Counted from the stretch's first letter, positions 35,301-43,699 are shown. The stretch: 64,000 bases of DNA from Streptomyces bacillaris (GCF_003268675.1 NZ_CP029378.1:3162001-3226000), one strand, 5' to 3'. The notes: generated by a model from the sequence alone, not told the origin. Numbers and translations: made by a program.

Positions 35301-36187
35301 CGGCCCGCCAGCGCGTCGGCGTCCTCGAACACGGAGCGGCCGGGCCGCTGGGCGAGCACCGGCGCGGCGTTCTCGACCGTACGCAGCGCCGCTTCCCGCC
35401 ATACGGACTCCGCGCCGCATTCCTCGGCCACCTCGGCCGTCAACCGCCAGTAGAGGTGCAGGAGTTCGGGTGGGGCTCCCCGGCTCCGGGACGCCTCGGC
35501 GGTCAGCAGGTCCAGCATCGCTCCGGCGGACAGCCCGGAAGCCCTCTGTGAAGCCAGTCGCCCCTCCGGCTCCAGCGCCGCCTGCGCCGCCCGCCGGGTC
35601 CGTTCCATCCCCCGGGCCCTCGCCCCGGCCGCGTCGAGCGACAGCACCCCGTCCCGCACATGGAGCACCAGCTCGGACAGGACGGAGACCGGGTCGAAGA
35701 CATAGGTGGCGGTGGGCGGCCCGGTCGCCTCGGGGCCGGGCGGTCCGAAGCGCACCCGGCCCACGCAGACCGTCCCCCGCCAGGTCTCGTCGGTCAGCAC
35801 GCCGGCCATGTCGTCCCCGGCCGGCAGTACATGGGACACCACCAGGACGACCGCCCCGGCTCCGGTCGCCGTCTCCAGCCAGCCGGGCGGCAGGTCCAGG
35901 TGGAGGTCATAGGCCAGATCGAGGCCGCCGGGACCGAGGACGGCGACGGCGCCCTCCGCGTCCCGGTGGACGCGCCACCGCGCGTCGACGGGGTCCGTGA
36001 ACGGCAGCTCGTCCAGCGAGGCGAGCGGCGCCAACCCCCGTACGTGGGCGCGGGTGTACAGGCTCCCGCCCGGTCCGGCGCCGGTGAACGGGCCGAGCCC
36101 CGCCTGCCCCACCGCCACCCCGGCGTGCGGGACCCCGTCCACTTCGGCCAGGAACGCCCAGCCCGTGACCTCTCCCGACCGTCGCAC
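32333..36187 (-). CDS. CHAT-domain (caspase-like) protein, very large
   Basis: 1284 residues. The C-terminal CHAT domain (about 970-1265) has the catalytic dyad H1131 (VVHLAVHGTL) and C1177 (ITLAACESAL), followed by VRGVPAALITAGVRAVVGCLWAV and DWGAFTFLRG, so it looks active. The preceding ~800 residues are helical and TPR-like (AALLHAAAHARQRRQPALGAALLRRA), probably a sensing platform. The N-terminal ~170 residues form a separate beta-rich domain (GWAFLAEVDGVPHAGVAVGQ). A repeat-rich Gly/Val linker lies at ~440-500. CHAT proteases act in bacterial immunity and programmed death, but many Streptomyces copies are uncharacterised. Coupled to the downstream gene. Confidence 0.9.
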   Translation of the reverse strand: MRRSGEVTGWAFLAEVDGVPHAGVAVGQAGLGPFTGAGPGGSLYTRAHVRGLAPLASLDELPFTDPVDARWRVHRDAEGAVAVLGPGGLDLAYDLHLDLPPGWLETATGAGAVVLVVSHVLPAGDDMAGVLTDETWRGTVCVGRVRFGPPGPEATGPPTATYVFDPVSVLSELVLHVRDGVLSLDAAGARARGMERTRRAAQAALEPEGRLASQRASGLSAGAMLDLLTAEASRSRGAPPELLHLYWRLTAEVAEECGAESVWREAALRTVENAAPVLAQRPGRSVFEDADALAGRLIERLEASRGGSPGDSADGFLGGSSDDPPDDSSGGSPDLVAPALLAAARLRLALLGPEDLGGDAYAGREGTVRAAQLAVDLYRSPPHRPGSGGEWPLRFDARLRAEAGSLLSRATAWDDRESGPGSALRPALLAALAQVLAADGGGEGIGARQGGGPEGVEVRGGGVGGIGVQQDGGLEDVGVRQGGGPEGVGVQDAPFGGGVDPETARAAFDALYEAPGAAPPDLLLFLLRAVPDAPAAFVDAVRERVFGSDVPAFLAAYGGAVAARTADQGLNLGRERADLPLLRAALDWAGQLPFSQGSAHRRQQTEARLHALPDDPTECPGPDRDPRPLPDPLPADWSPAQRSAALLHAAAHARQRRQPALGAALLRRAGRRGSGPEVRLLTADLYRQAVETGEPVSDHVPFPWGHSLYAALSYASLDQQDLAQACLLPVLQDLPNLSGDALKDVVYAIVVDVPNFDTSGAPALGEVLRDLVHAAVWQVALGIETLPVALMLGLHQAGKGPEAGAWRRIGGPITRPAPIENYVALLRAVEDPTAAGGGATANLLNAMDAPDTYDAYDADLGEASHEDDRYVRNLRRRISSLIDDELRARSAAFVDDQYLWARTGDLLDERSVLLTWFLPTAVNGAAVLLAVTREGSAITVQLGDAEDGVPENAETYADRHPVADLVEAVREEVERDPLFGDVTPEGRRLLTGHELPLPTADQWAAWRGRGKDRLLLWPHGALHYLPVALCSADGDADGHGRLIADDWTVTTIAGLESLVPLDVPVRPRRTAVLASATGGVPYGLPAEPALDEHARAVAAAVGGVAVTGPAATRARLLAELATADVVHLAVHGTLDRDAPWLHCLHLAPDEDDDGRVFAHDFLEHDLSGVRLITLAACESALGRFDRADNVRGVPAALITAGVRAVVGCLWAVRPEPAAYFYHHLHERAAEGESAERAFRAAQNATRARYPHYRDWGAFTFLRGRSGILRDGSEPLRDGSEEAAA
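34700..34875. repeat. In-frame minisatellite in the CHAT gene
   Basis: Repeats of about 42 bp encode GIGARQGGGPEGV-like units (QGGGPEGVGV, QDGGLEDVGV), roughly four copies, in a glycine-rich linker. Period is a multiple of three. Confidence 0.7.
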
Positions 36188-36269
36188 GCCGCCCCCTCGC
36201 GCCCTGGATCATGGTCCTGGACCGCCAGCCTGCCACAGGGGCCCGCCCCGTCAGCAGGGGCCCGCCCCG

Positions 36270-36701
36270 TCAGTCCCGGGGCCGGAAAACCGGCACGGCC
36301 TCCCCAACTCCCCCCTCCGGGAGCCGGAACACGGCCGTCAGCCCCATCCCGACGCGGAGGCCGGTGTGCGCGCACTCCACGATCTCCGTCATCATCCGGG
36401 GTCCCTCGGCCAGGTCGACGACGGCGGCCACATACGGAACGCGTTCGCCGAAGGGCGGCAGGTCGTTGCGGTGCACGACGGACCAGGTGTACAGGGTGGC
36501 CCGGCCGCTCGCGGGCTCCCACGCCACGTCCTCGCTCCAGCAGTACGGGCAGAACTCCCGCGGATAGTGGTGCGCCCGGCCGCACCCGCCGCACCGCCGG
36601 ATCAGCAGCCGCCCCTCCGCCGCCGCGTCCCAGTAGGGGCGGGTGAAGGCGTCCGGCTCCGGGAGGTCGAAGCGGGGAGCCGCCCCGGGTTCCGGGCTCA
36701 C
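36270..36701 (-). CDS. Zn-ribbon/OB-fold DUF35 protein (second)
   Basis: 143 residues from a GTG that overlaps the DoxX stop (GTGA). The zinc ribbon (CGGCGRAHHYPREFCPYC) is intact, followed by the OB-fold (GRATLYTWSVVHRNDLPPF, PYVAAVVDLAEGPRMMTEIV). It resembles acyl-CoA-binding DUF35 partners of thiolase-like lipid-transfer proteins. No Ltp gene adjoins; the second ltp gene at 27331 has the same operator and no DUF35 of its own, so the two may work together. Second gene of the DoxX operon. Confidence 0.85.
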   Translation of the reverse strand: MSPEPGAAPRFDLPEPDAFTRPYWDAAAEGRLLIRRCGGCGRAHHYPREFCPYCWSEDVAWEPASGRATLYTWSVVHRNDLPPFGERVPYVAAVVDLAEGPRMMTEIVECAHTGLRVGMGLTAVFRLPEGGVGEAVPVFRPRD

Positions 36702-37150
36702 AGGAACAGCCCGAACGCCGCGTCCAGCGACCAGACCTGCCAGCCCATCGCGAACAGGGCCACCAGCGAGATCAGGGCCATCATGGCGTTCTGCCCCTGC
36801 TCGGCCCAGTCGTGGATCATCAGGGTCAGGTACAGCAGATTGAGCAGGAGGCCCGCCACCAGCGCCACCGGGGTGAGGAAGCCCGTCACCAGGCCGATCC
36901 CCAGGGCCAGTTCGGCGTAGACGACGACGTACGCGATCAGCTTCGGGCGGGGTTCGACGACCCGCCGGAAGCCTGTGCGGACCACGCCCCAGCGGTGCTT
37001 GCCCGCCACGTCCGCCGCCCACGCGATCCCCGTGCCCCGCTCGAACCAGCCCTTCCTGTCCTTGTGCCGCCAGCTCTCCAGCCACCACAGGCCGAGGCCT
37101 ATGCGCAGGACGGCGAGCCATTCCGCACCGCTGAGCCAGATCGTCCGCAT
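36698..37150 (-). CDS. DoxX-family membrane protein
   Basis: 150 residues from the ATG at 37150, with GGAGG 7 bp upstream, which decides against the upstream GTG. Four hydrophobic segments (WLAVLRIGLGLWWLESW, LIAYVVVYAELALGIGLVTGF, TPVALVAGLLLNLLYLTLMI, MMALISLVALFAMGWQVWSL) and a conserved RIGLGLWWLESWRHK start are typical of DoxX/TQO-small-subunit proteins. These are linked to quinone-dependent redox or membrane stress. The shared CTGAC-N5-GTCAG operator lies 25 bp upstream. A supporting role in redox or transport for the lipid-catabolic regulon is plausible but unproven. Confidence 0.82.
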   Translation of the reverse strand: MRTIWLSGAEWLAVLRIGLGLWWLESWRHKDRKGWFERGTGIAWAADVAGKHRWGVVRTGFRRVVEPRPKLIAYVVVYAELALGIGLVTGFLTPVALVAGLLLNLLYLTLMIHDWAEQGQNAMMALISLVALFAMGWQVWSLDAAFGLFL

Positions 37151-37175
37151 CGGGCAGCCTCCGATCACCTCGCAT

Positions 37176-37190
37176 CTGACGATACGTCAG
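37176..37190. promoter_or_regulatory. Shared palindromic operator (DoxX-DUF35 copy)
   Basis: CTGACGATACGTCAG, a perfect copy and nearly symmetric through the centre (TGACGATACGTCA), 25 bp upstream of the DoxX start and followed by TTCA as in the 47-kb copies. Confidence 0.8.
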
Positions 37191-37242
37191 TTCAGCGGAT
37201 GCGGGCCGGCTCACGCAAGAGGCCCGCACGGACCGGCCCCCT

Positions 37243-38343
37243 CTAGCGCCGCTGCCGCCGCCCCAGCAGCCACGCCAGATAGACCCCGCCGAGCGCACCC
37301 GTCACCACGCCCACCGGGAGCGGGCTCGCCGTCGGCAGGGTGACGGCCACCAGGTCGGAGGCGGAGAGCAGGAGGGCGCCCATCGCGGCGGCGGGCAGCA
37401 GCCCCGTTCCCGTACCGCGGCTCAGGCGGCGGGCCAGCTGCGGTGCGCAGAGCGCCACGAACACGATCGGCCCGGCCACCGAGACCGCCACCGCACTCAG
37501 CCCCACCGCGATCAGGAGCACCAGGACACGGGTGCGGGCCGCGTCGATGCCCAGGCCGCCCGCCGCCTCGTCGCCCATCTCCAGCAGGTCCAGGCGGCGG
37601 ACGAGAGGGAGGGCGAGCAGGAGCAGGGCCGCCAGGGCGAGGAGGGCGGGGACGATCTGGTGGCGTTCGGTGGAGCCTAGGCTGCCGATCAGCCAGAGCT
37701 GGGCGGACTGGGCGTGGTCGAGGGCGGCCCGGGTGAGCAGATACGAGTTGACCGAGGTCAGCAGCGAACCGACCGCGATCCCGGCGAGGATGAGCCGGTT
37801 GCCCCGGAACGAGCCGCGCCGGGCGAGAAGTTGGACGATCACCGCCGTGGCGAGGCCGCCACCGGCCGCGCCCGCCGCCACATACGCCGGGTCACCGTGC
37901 AGCAGGACCAGCAACGCACCCGTGGCCGCACCGGAGTTGAAGCCCACGATGTCCGGGCTGCCGAGCGGGTTGCGGGAGAGCTGCTGGAACAGTGCACCGG
38001 CCGCACCGAGCGCCGCGCCGACGACGAGGCCGAGGGCCACCCGGGGCAGCCTCAGCTCCAGCACCACGAACGCGGCCTGCTCCGAGCCCGCGCCGAACAG
38101 CGCGCCCAGCACCTCGGCGGGCGGGACGAGCCCGTCCCGGGTGAGCGCCAGCGCGCCGCTGCCCGCCGCGAGGAGGGCCAGCAGGAGCGTGACGGCGAGG
38201 GGGCGGGGGCGGACGCGGAAGGAGAGGCGGCCGGGGGCGAGGCGGAGGGTCCGGTGGGCGGCTCCCCGGCCCGGTACGGAGACGGGGTCGGCCGCCGCCT
38301 CCTCCGCACGGGCGCGGGATCGGGTACGGGTCACGGCGCTCAT
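37243..38343 (-). CDS. Iron-siderophore ABC transporter permease (FecCD family)
   Basis: 366 residues from the ATG at 38343, overlapping the previous permease stop (ATGA). A ~45-residue cytoplasmic N-terminus is followed by about nine to ten hydrophobic helices. Family motifs include LELRLPRVALGLVVGAALGAAGALFQQLSRNPLGSPDIVGFNSGAA (key part: RNPLGSPDIVG) and GPIVFVALCAPQLARRL. It pairs with the upstream permease to form the BtuC/FhuB-like channel. Third gene of an operon with a lipoprotein receptor; no ATPase gene is included, so an ATPase encoded elsewhere must serve. Confidence 0.95.
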   Translation of the reverse strand: MSAVTRTRSRARAEEAAADPVSVPGRGAAHRTLRLAPGRLSFRVRPRPLAVTLLLALLAAGSGALALTRDGLVPPAEVLGALFGAGSEQAAFVVLELRLPRVALGLVVGAALGAAGALFQQLSRNPLGSPDIVGFNSGAATGALLVLLHGDPAYVAAGAAGGGLATAVIVQLLARRGSFRGNRLILAGIAVGSLLTSVNSYLLTRAALDHAQSAQLWLIGSLGSTERHQIVPALLALAALLLLALPLVRRLDLLEMGDEAAGGLGIDAARTRVLVLLIAVGLSAVAVSVAGPIVFVALCAPQLARRLSRGTGTGLLPAAAMGALLLSASDLVAVTLPTASPLPVGVVTGALGGVYLAWLLGRRQRR

Positions 38344-39383
38344 GCCGGGGCCACCGCCTTCCGGGAGGCACTCCGGCGGGCCCGCCGGTTGCGGCCGATC
38401 AGCCAGATCAGTACGGGCGCGCCCACGAACGCCGTGACGATGCCCACCTGGATCTCGGCGGGGCGCGCGATCACCCGGCCCACGATGTCCGCGACGAGCA
38501 GCAGGCCCGCGCCGATGAGGACCGCGTACGGCATCAGGCGGCGGTGGTCCGGGCCGGTGAGGAGGCGGGCCACATGCGGGGCGACCAGGCCGATGAAGCC
38601 GACCGGGCCGATGGCGGCGGTGGCGGCGCCGCTGAGCAGCACCGTGGCGAGCGTGCCGAGCAGCCGTACGCGCCCGGGGGCGACGCCCAGCGCCCGCCCC
38701 GCCTCGTCCCCCAGCGCGAACGCGTCGAGGGCGGGCGCCACGGTGAGCGCGAGCACGGCCCCGACCAGCAGGAACGGCAACACCTCGGCCAGCACCGGGA
38801 GTTCGCGCCCCGCCAGGGTGCCGACGGACCACATGCGCAGGGTCCCGTACGCGTCCGCGTCCAGCACCCCGAGCCCGCTGACCACCGCCCCGAGCACGGC
38901 GGTGACAGCCACCCCCGCGAGTACGAGTCCCTCGGGGGTGCCGCGCCCCGCGCCCCGGCCGCCGAGCAGATACACCACGATCACCGCGACGGCCGCCCCC
39001 AGCAGCGCCCACCAGACGACGGCCTGGAGCGAGCGCGTGCCGAGCAGCACGGTCGCCGCGACGACGGCGCAGGCGGCCCCGGTGTTGACGCCGAGGATGC
39101 CGGGGTCGGCCAGCGGGTTGCGGGTCATGCCCTGCATCACCGCCCCGGCAAGGCCCAGCGCGGCCCCGGCGGCGACGGCGAGGAGGGTGCGCGGCACCCG
39201 GACCTCCCGGACGATCGAGGCATGCGGGGCGTCGGGGTCGAGCAGGGCGGCGAACACCTCGGCCGGGGGCACGGACTGCGCGCCCACGGCGAGGCCGCCG
39301 GCCACGGCGAGGGCCAGGAGGACCAGCCCCGCAGTGAGCCCGGCGGCGTACCGTACGCGTACGGCGGATCGCTTGACGATCAC
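38340..39383 (-). CDS. Iron-siderophore ABC transporter permease (FecCD family)
   Basis: 347 residues from a GTG start. Membrane protein with about nine helices and the FecCD signatures VRVPRTLLAVAAGAALGLAG, MTRNPLADPGILGVNTGAA and GPVGFIGLVAPHVARLLTG. It lies 49 bp after the substrate-binding lipoprotein gene and overlaps the next permease, so the three form one iron-regulated operon. It forms half of the heterodimeric channel importing a ferric siderophore. Confidence 0.95.
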   Translation of the reverse strand: MIVKRSAVRVRYAAGLTAGLVLLALAVAGGLAVGAQSVPPAEVFAALLDPDAPHASIVREVRVPRTLLAVAAGAALGLAGAVMQGMTRNPLADPGILGVNTGAACAVVAATVLLGTRSLQAVVWWALLGAAVAVIVVYLLGGRGAGRGTPEGLVLAGVAVTAVLGAVVSGLGVLDADAYGTLRMWSVGTLAGRELPVLAEVLPFLLVGAVLALTVAPALDAFALGDEAGRALGVAPGRVRLLGTLATVLLSGAATAAIGPVGFIGLVAPHVARLLTGPDHRRLMPYAVLIGAGLLLVADIVGRVIARPAEIQVGIVTAFVGAPVLIWLIGRNRRARRSASRKAVAPA

Positions 39384-39432
39384 GGTGCTTGAGGTTCGCG
39401 CGGCTCGAGGTTCACGTCGTTCCCGGCCACCG

Positions 39433-40482
39433 TCAGCCGAAGGCCTTCTCGATCTTGTCGATCAGGTTGCCCGCGCTGTAGTAGTCCAGCCGGAAGGTGT
39501 CCAGGCCGAGGTCGTAGACCCGCTTGTCCTTGACGGCGGGCAGGTCCTTCCAGACCGGGCGCGCGGTGGCTGCGGTGATCTCCTCGGGGGTGTGGCTGAC
39601 GAAGAGGAGCGAGCTGTCCTTCGCGGTGTCGGCCACCTTCTCCTGGCTGAACTCCGCGAAGTCCGAACGGCCGCCCTGCGTCTCGCCCTTGCCCGCGGGC
39701 GGCTCCAGCACCGTGAAGCCAAGCGAGGTGAGCAGCCGGCCCTGGGCCGACTCGGGGGTGAAGACGGTCATCGCGGACTGGTTGTCGCGGACGAGCGCGG
39801 CGGACTGCTTCGGCACGGTGATCGCGGCCTTGACCTCGCCGGCCCGCTTGTCGTGGGCGGCGACGACCTCGGTGGCGCGCTTCTCCAGACCGAGGTCCTT
39901 GCCCAGGCGGGCGGTCAGGTCCTGCCAGGAGACGTCGTCGTGGCGGTAGAGGAGGGTGGGGGCGACGACGGAGAGCTTGTCGTAGAACTTCTCGGCGTTC
40001 TCCGCGCCGGACGAGGCCCCGACGATGAGGTCCGGCTTCAGCGCGAGGACCTTCTCCACGTCAGGCTCGAAGCCCTGGTAGGCGACCTTGACGCTGTTCT
40101 GGGCGGCAGCGTCGGACCACTGGGTGAAGAAGCCCTGCTTGTCGGTGATGACCGAGGGCGGGGTGGCCTGGGAGGCGATGACCGGGGCGTCGAGGGCGAG
40201 CAGGTGGCCGGTCATGGTGACGCTGACCGAGACGATCCGCTTCGGCTGGGCGGGCACCTTCTCGGCGGTTCCGGCGTCGTGCTTGACGGTACGGGTGGCG
40301 GCGGCGGCCTTGTCGCCGCTCTTCTCGCCCTTGGCGCTCGCGTCGCTCCCGCCGTCGCCGCCACCGCAGGCGGTGAGTGCGAGAAGCCCGGCGGCGACGA
40401 CCGCCGCGCCCTTGAGTCCGGCCCGGAGCCCCGGGAACCCGCCCCGACCGGTCGTGGTCCGGGCCAGCTGTCTGCCGTTCAT
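39433..40482 (-). CDS. Iron-siderophore substrate-binding lipoprotein
   Basis: 349 residues from the ATG at 40482. Signal peptide of type II: basic start, hydrophobic KGAAVVAAGLLALTAC with lipobox cysteine C39, then a Gly/Ser/Lys tether. The mature domain begins TRTVKHDAGTAEKVPAQPKRIV, typical of class III periplasmic binding proteins (FepB/CdtB-like), with EPDVEKVLALKPDLIVGA. It would capture a ferric siderophore at the outer face of the membrane and deliver it to the two FecCD permeases. An iron box lies about 90 bp upstream, so repression by an IdeR/DmdR1 regulator under iron sufficiency is expected. Confidence 0.95.
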   Translation of the reverse strand: MNGRQLARTTTGRGGFPGLRAGLKGAAVVAAGLLALTACGGGDGGSDASAKGEKSGDKAAAATRTVKHDAGTAEKVPAQPKRIVSVSVTMTGHLLALDAPVIASQATPPSVITDKQGFFTQWSDAAAQNSVKVAYQGFEPDVEKVLALKPDLIVGASSGAENAEKFYDKLSVVAPTLLYRHDDVSWQDLTARLGKDLGLEKRATEVVAAHDKRAGEVKAAITVPKQSAALVRDNQSAMTVFTPESAQGRLLTSLGFTVLEPPAGKGETQGGRSDFAEFSQEKVADTAKDSSLLFVSHTPEEITAATARPVWKDLPAVKDKRVYDLGLDTFRLDYYSAGNLIDKIEKAFG

Positions 40483-40568
40483 GTACGTTCCACCCTTCGA
40501 CCGCCTGGTGGGCGCGCGGCACGGCACCGCGCGACGGCCCCCCGGTGGTCACCTCGCGTCGAGCGAAG

Positions 40569-40588
40569 CAAGGTTAGCCTTACCTTAG
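40569..40588. promoter_or_regulatory. Iron box (IdeR/DmdR1-type operator)
   Basis: The minus strand reads AGGTAAGGCTAACCT at its core, 14 of 15 matches to the iron-box core AGGTTAGGCTAACCT. It lies between the divergent siderophore receptor gene and the flavin monooxygenase gene, and most likely represses the receptor operon when iron is plentiful. Confidence 0.85.
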
Positions 40589-40706
40589 ATGGGGCGAGGG
40601 GCACGAATGGCCGCAACCGCCGCATCACGCCCCCCGTGATCAATTCGCAATCGATTTCCACCTTGACCGAGACCCATCAACAGAGCGGGCGATTACGCTC
40701 CGAACC

Positions 40707-41899
40707 ATGCCCAACAGCCCGTCTCCCACCGGCCGTACCGACGCCGTCGCCCTCACCGACCGTACGGACGACCGCCCCGTCTACGTCATCGGCGGCGGCC
40801 CCGGCGGTCTCGCCACCGCCGCCGCGCTCCGGGCCCGGGGCGTACGGGCGGTGGTCCTGGAGAAGGCGGACCGGATCGGCGCCTCCTGGCGCGGCCACTA
40901 CGACCGGCTGCACCTCCACACCACCCGCCGCTGGTCGGCGCTGCCGGGGCTGAGGATGCCGCGGAAGTTCGGGCGGTGGGTGGCCGGGACGACCTGGTGC
41001 GGTATCTGGAGAAGTACACCGAGCACCACGAGCTGGAAGTGGTGACCGGCGTCGAGGTGACCCGGATCGACCCGCACCCCGACGGCTCGGGCGACTGGCA
41101 GCTGACCGCCACCGGCGGCCGGGTCCTGCGCGGCCGGGCGGTGGTCGTCGCCACCGGCTTCAACCACACCCCGCGCATCCCGGAGTGGCCGGGGCGCGAC
41201 ACGTTCACCGGCGAGCTGCTGCACGCGGCGGAGTACCGCAACCCGGCCCCGTACGCCGACAAGGACGTCCTGGTCGTCGGTATCGGCAACACGGGGGCCG
41301 AGATCGCGGCGGACCTGACGGAGGGCGGGGCGGCCCGGGTGCGGATCGCGGTGCGCACGGCCCCGCACATCGTGCGCCGCTCCACGGCGGGGTGGCCCGC
41401 CCAGGCGACCGGCATCCTGGTCCGCCGGCTGCCGGTGCGGGTGGTGGACAAGGCGGGGTCCCTGCTGGCCCGGGTCGCCGTGCCGGACCTGTCGGCGCAG
41501 GGGCTGCCGCGCCCGGAGAAGGGGCTGTACTCACGGGTCCGCGAGGGTGCGATCCCGGTGCAGGACGTGGGGCTGATCGACGCGGTGAAGAACGGCCGGG
41601 TGGTTCCGGTGGCGACCGTCGCCTCCTTCGACAAGGACGCGGTGGTGCTGGTCGACGGCACCCGCTTCACCCCGGACGCGGTGATCGCGGCGACCGGGTA
41701 CAGCCGGGCCCTGGAGCCGCTGCTCGGCCACCTCGACGTACTGGACGGGCGGGGGCGGCCGGTCGTTCACGGCGCCCGCACCCCGAAGCAGGCCCCGGGG
41801 CTCTACTTCACCGGCTTCACCAACCCGATCAGCGGGATGCTCCGCGAACTGGCCCTGGACGCCGAGAAGATCGCGAAGCGGGTGGCGCGGGCGCACTGA
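40707..41899 (+). pseudogene. FAD-dependent monooxygenase/oxidoreductase with a single-base frameshift
   Basis: Two frames together encode one protein of about 397 residues. The first (from ATG 40707) has the FAD motif YVIGGGPGGLATAAAL, then SWRGHYDRLHLHT, and goes off frame after GRWVA near 40985. The second resumes with RDDLVRYLEKYTEHHELEV, followed by the NADP motif VLVVGIGNTGAEIA and FATGYS-like VIAATGYSR, as in YUCCA/BVMO-like flavin monooxygenases. Restoring one C in GTGGCC-GGGAC gives VARDDLVRYLE, so one base is missing. It may be a true inactivation or a sequencing error. A divergent iron box adjoins. Confidence 0.85.
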
Positions 41900-42107
41900 G
41901 GTCCGGCTCTGCGGTGCCGTTTTCACGTTGCCGGCTCCACGTCGCCGGTTCTGCGGCACCCGGCGTAGATCAAGGACACGCAGGAGTGACTACGGCGACA
42001 TGATGACAACTGTGTGATTAATGGCCTGAGTTGTGGCGCAACTGTTCCCAGGTCGGCGCGGAGATCGCTAGCTTCCGGTCAACTCGTCCGCACCGGGAAG
42101 GACTTCT

Positions 42108-43646
42108 GTGAGCGCCTCCGTTCGAAGATCCGTCGCCGCCCTCGCCTCCGCCGCCCTCGTCGCCCCGCTCCTGCTGGCCTCGGCCTCGCCCGCCTCCGCG
42201 CACCGGGACCGGGCGGCCCAGGACGCCGCCGCCCTCTCGCAGACCCTCGTGCGGGACGCGTCCGCCGCGAACGCCCGCAACCATCTCGTGGCCCTGCAGG
42301 CGATAGCCGGGGCGACGGGCGGCCACCGGGTCGCCGGGTCGCTCGGGCACGACCTCTCCGCCGCGTATGTGCACACGCTCCTCAAGGCGGCCGGGTACGA
42401 CGTCTCGTACCAGAAGTTCGACTTCGTCTACACGGAGACGCTGGCGGAGAAGCTGTCGGTGCTCTCCCCCACCCCGTTCGACGCCGAGATCAAGGCGCTC
42501 ACCTACACCACCTCGACCCCGGTCGGCGGGATCACCGCCGAGCTGGCCGCCGTACCGGTCGACGAGGACGGCACCACCGGCTGCGAGCCCGGCGACTACG
42601 CGGCGGGCGCGTTCACCGGCAGGATCGCGCTGATCAAGCGCGGCGGCTGCACGTTCGGCGCCAAGCAGGAGCAGGCCGCGGCGGCGGGCGCGGCCGGGGC
42701 CATCATCTACAACAACATCGACGCCGGGTACGGCCCGCTCTCCGGCACCCTCGGCGGCCCCGGCGACGGGAAGATCCCCACCGCCGGGATGAGCAAGCCC
42801 GACGGCGACCGGCTCGCCGCCGACCTCGCCCGGGGGCCGGTGACCATCTCCTTCGAGGTGCGCCAGCTCCAGGAGACCCGTACGACCCGGAACGTCATCG
42901 CGGAGACGCGCGGCGGCGACCCGGCCAACACCGTGGTCGTCGGAGCCCACTTGGACGCGGTGAAGGCGGGCCCGGGCATCAACGACAACGGCTCCGGCTC
43001 GGCCGGACTGCTGGACGTCGCGCTGAAGCTGGCCAAGAAGGAGAAGCAGCCGCGCAACAAGGTGCGGTTCGCCTGGTGGTCGGCGGCGGAGAGCGGCCTG
43101 TTCGGCTCCGCGCACTACGTGGACAGCCTGACCCCCGCGGAACGCCAACGGATCAAGCTCTACCTGAACTTCGAGATCATCGCCTCGCCCAACTACGGCC
43201 TCTTCGTCTTCGACGGCGACAACTCCGACGGCCTCAACTTCCCCGAGGGACCGACCGGTTCGGCGCAGATCGAGCGGGACATCACCACGTTCCTGGGCAA
43301 CCGCGGCCTCCCGACGGCCGGAACGCCCTTCATCGGCCGCTCGGACTACCACCCCTTCGTCCTGGCGGGCATCCCCTCCGGCGGTACGACCACGGGCGCC
43401 GAGGCGCTCAAGTCGCCCGAGGAGGCGGCGAAGTGGGGCGGCCGGGCGGGGGTCGCGTTCGACCCGAACTACCACGCGCCCGGGGACACGCTGCGGAACA
43501 TCAGCATGAAGGCGTACGACATCAACATCGACGTCATCGCGCACGCGGTGGGCACGTACGCGCACGATCTGGGAGCGCTGAAGAACCCGCGGCCGACGGT
43601 GGCGGGCCGGCAGCAGGCACCGGCGTACGCGACGGGTTCGAGGTGA
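42108..43646 (+). CDS. Secreted M28 zinc aminopeptidase with PA domain
   Basis: 512 residues from a GTG with GGAAGGA upstream. A Sec signal peptide (SVAALASAALVAPLLLASASPASA) ends near residue 32. A protease-associated domain (about 150-265, GRIALIKRGGCTFGAKQEQAAAAGAAGAIIYNN, core GGCTFGAK) is inserted before the catalytic core. Zinc ligands are visible in VVVGAHLDAV, GINDNGSG and WWSAAESG, and near the C-terminus in NYHAPGDT. The residue expected as Asp in NFDM is Glu (LNFEIIASP). The enzyme should release N-terminal residues from extracellular peptides. Monocistronic, with a strong terminator. Confidence 0.93.
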   Translation: MSASVRRSVAALASAALVAPLLLASASPASAHRDRAAQDAAALSQTLVRDASAANARNHLVALQAIAGATGGHRVAGSLGHDLSAAYVHTLLKAAGYDVSYQKFDFVYTETLAEKLSVLSPTPFDAEIKALTYTTSTPVGGITAELAAVPVDEDGTTGCEPGDYAAGAFTGRIALIKRGGCTFGAKQEQAAAAGAAGAIIYNNIDAGYGPLSGTLGGPGDGKIPTAGMSKPDGDRLAADLARGPVTISFEVRQLQETRTTRNVIAETRGGDPANTVVVGAHLDAVKAGPGINDNGSGSAGLLDVALKLAKKEKQPRNKVRFAWWSAAESGLFGSAHYVDSLTPAERQRIKLYLNFEIIASPNYGLFVFDGDNSDGLNFPEGPTGSAQIERDITTFLGNRGLPTAGTPFIGRSDYHPFVLAGIPSGGTTTGAEALKSPEEAAKWGGRAGVAFDPNYHAPGDTLRNISMKAYDINIDVIAHAVGTYAHDLGALKNPRPTVAGRQQAPAYATGSR

Positions 43647-43699
43647 CCACCCAGGGGTGACGGTCCATTGATGACCGGTCGAGGATGACCGGTCAGGGG

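Noticed and set aside
32435..35551. Long plus-strand frame opposite the CHAT gene
   Set aside because: Arg/Gly/Val-rich shadow without domain features; the CHAT dyad and coupled partner support the minus strand.
36230..36275. CCCCGTCAG repeats near the DUF35 stop as operators
   Set aside because: No matching left arm, and located at a gene end, not a promoter.
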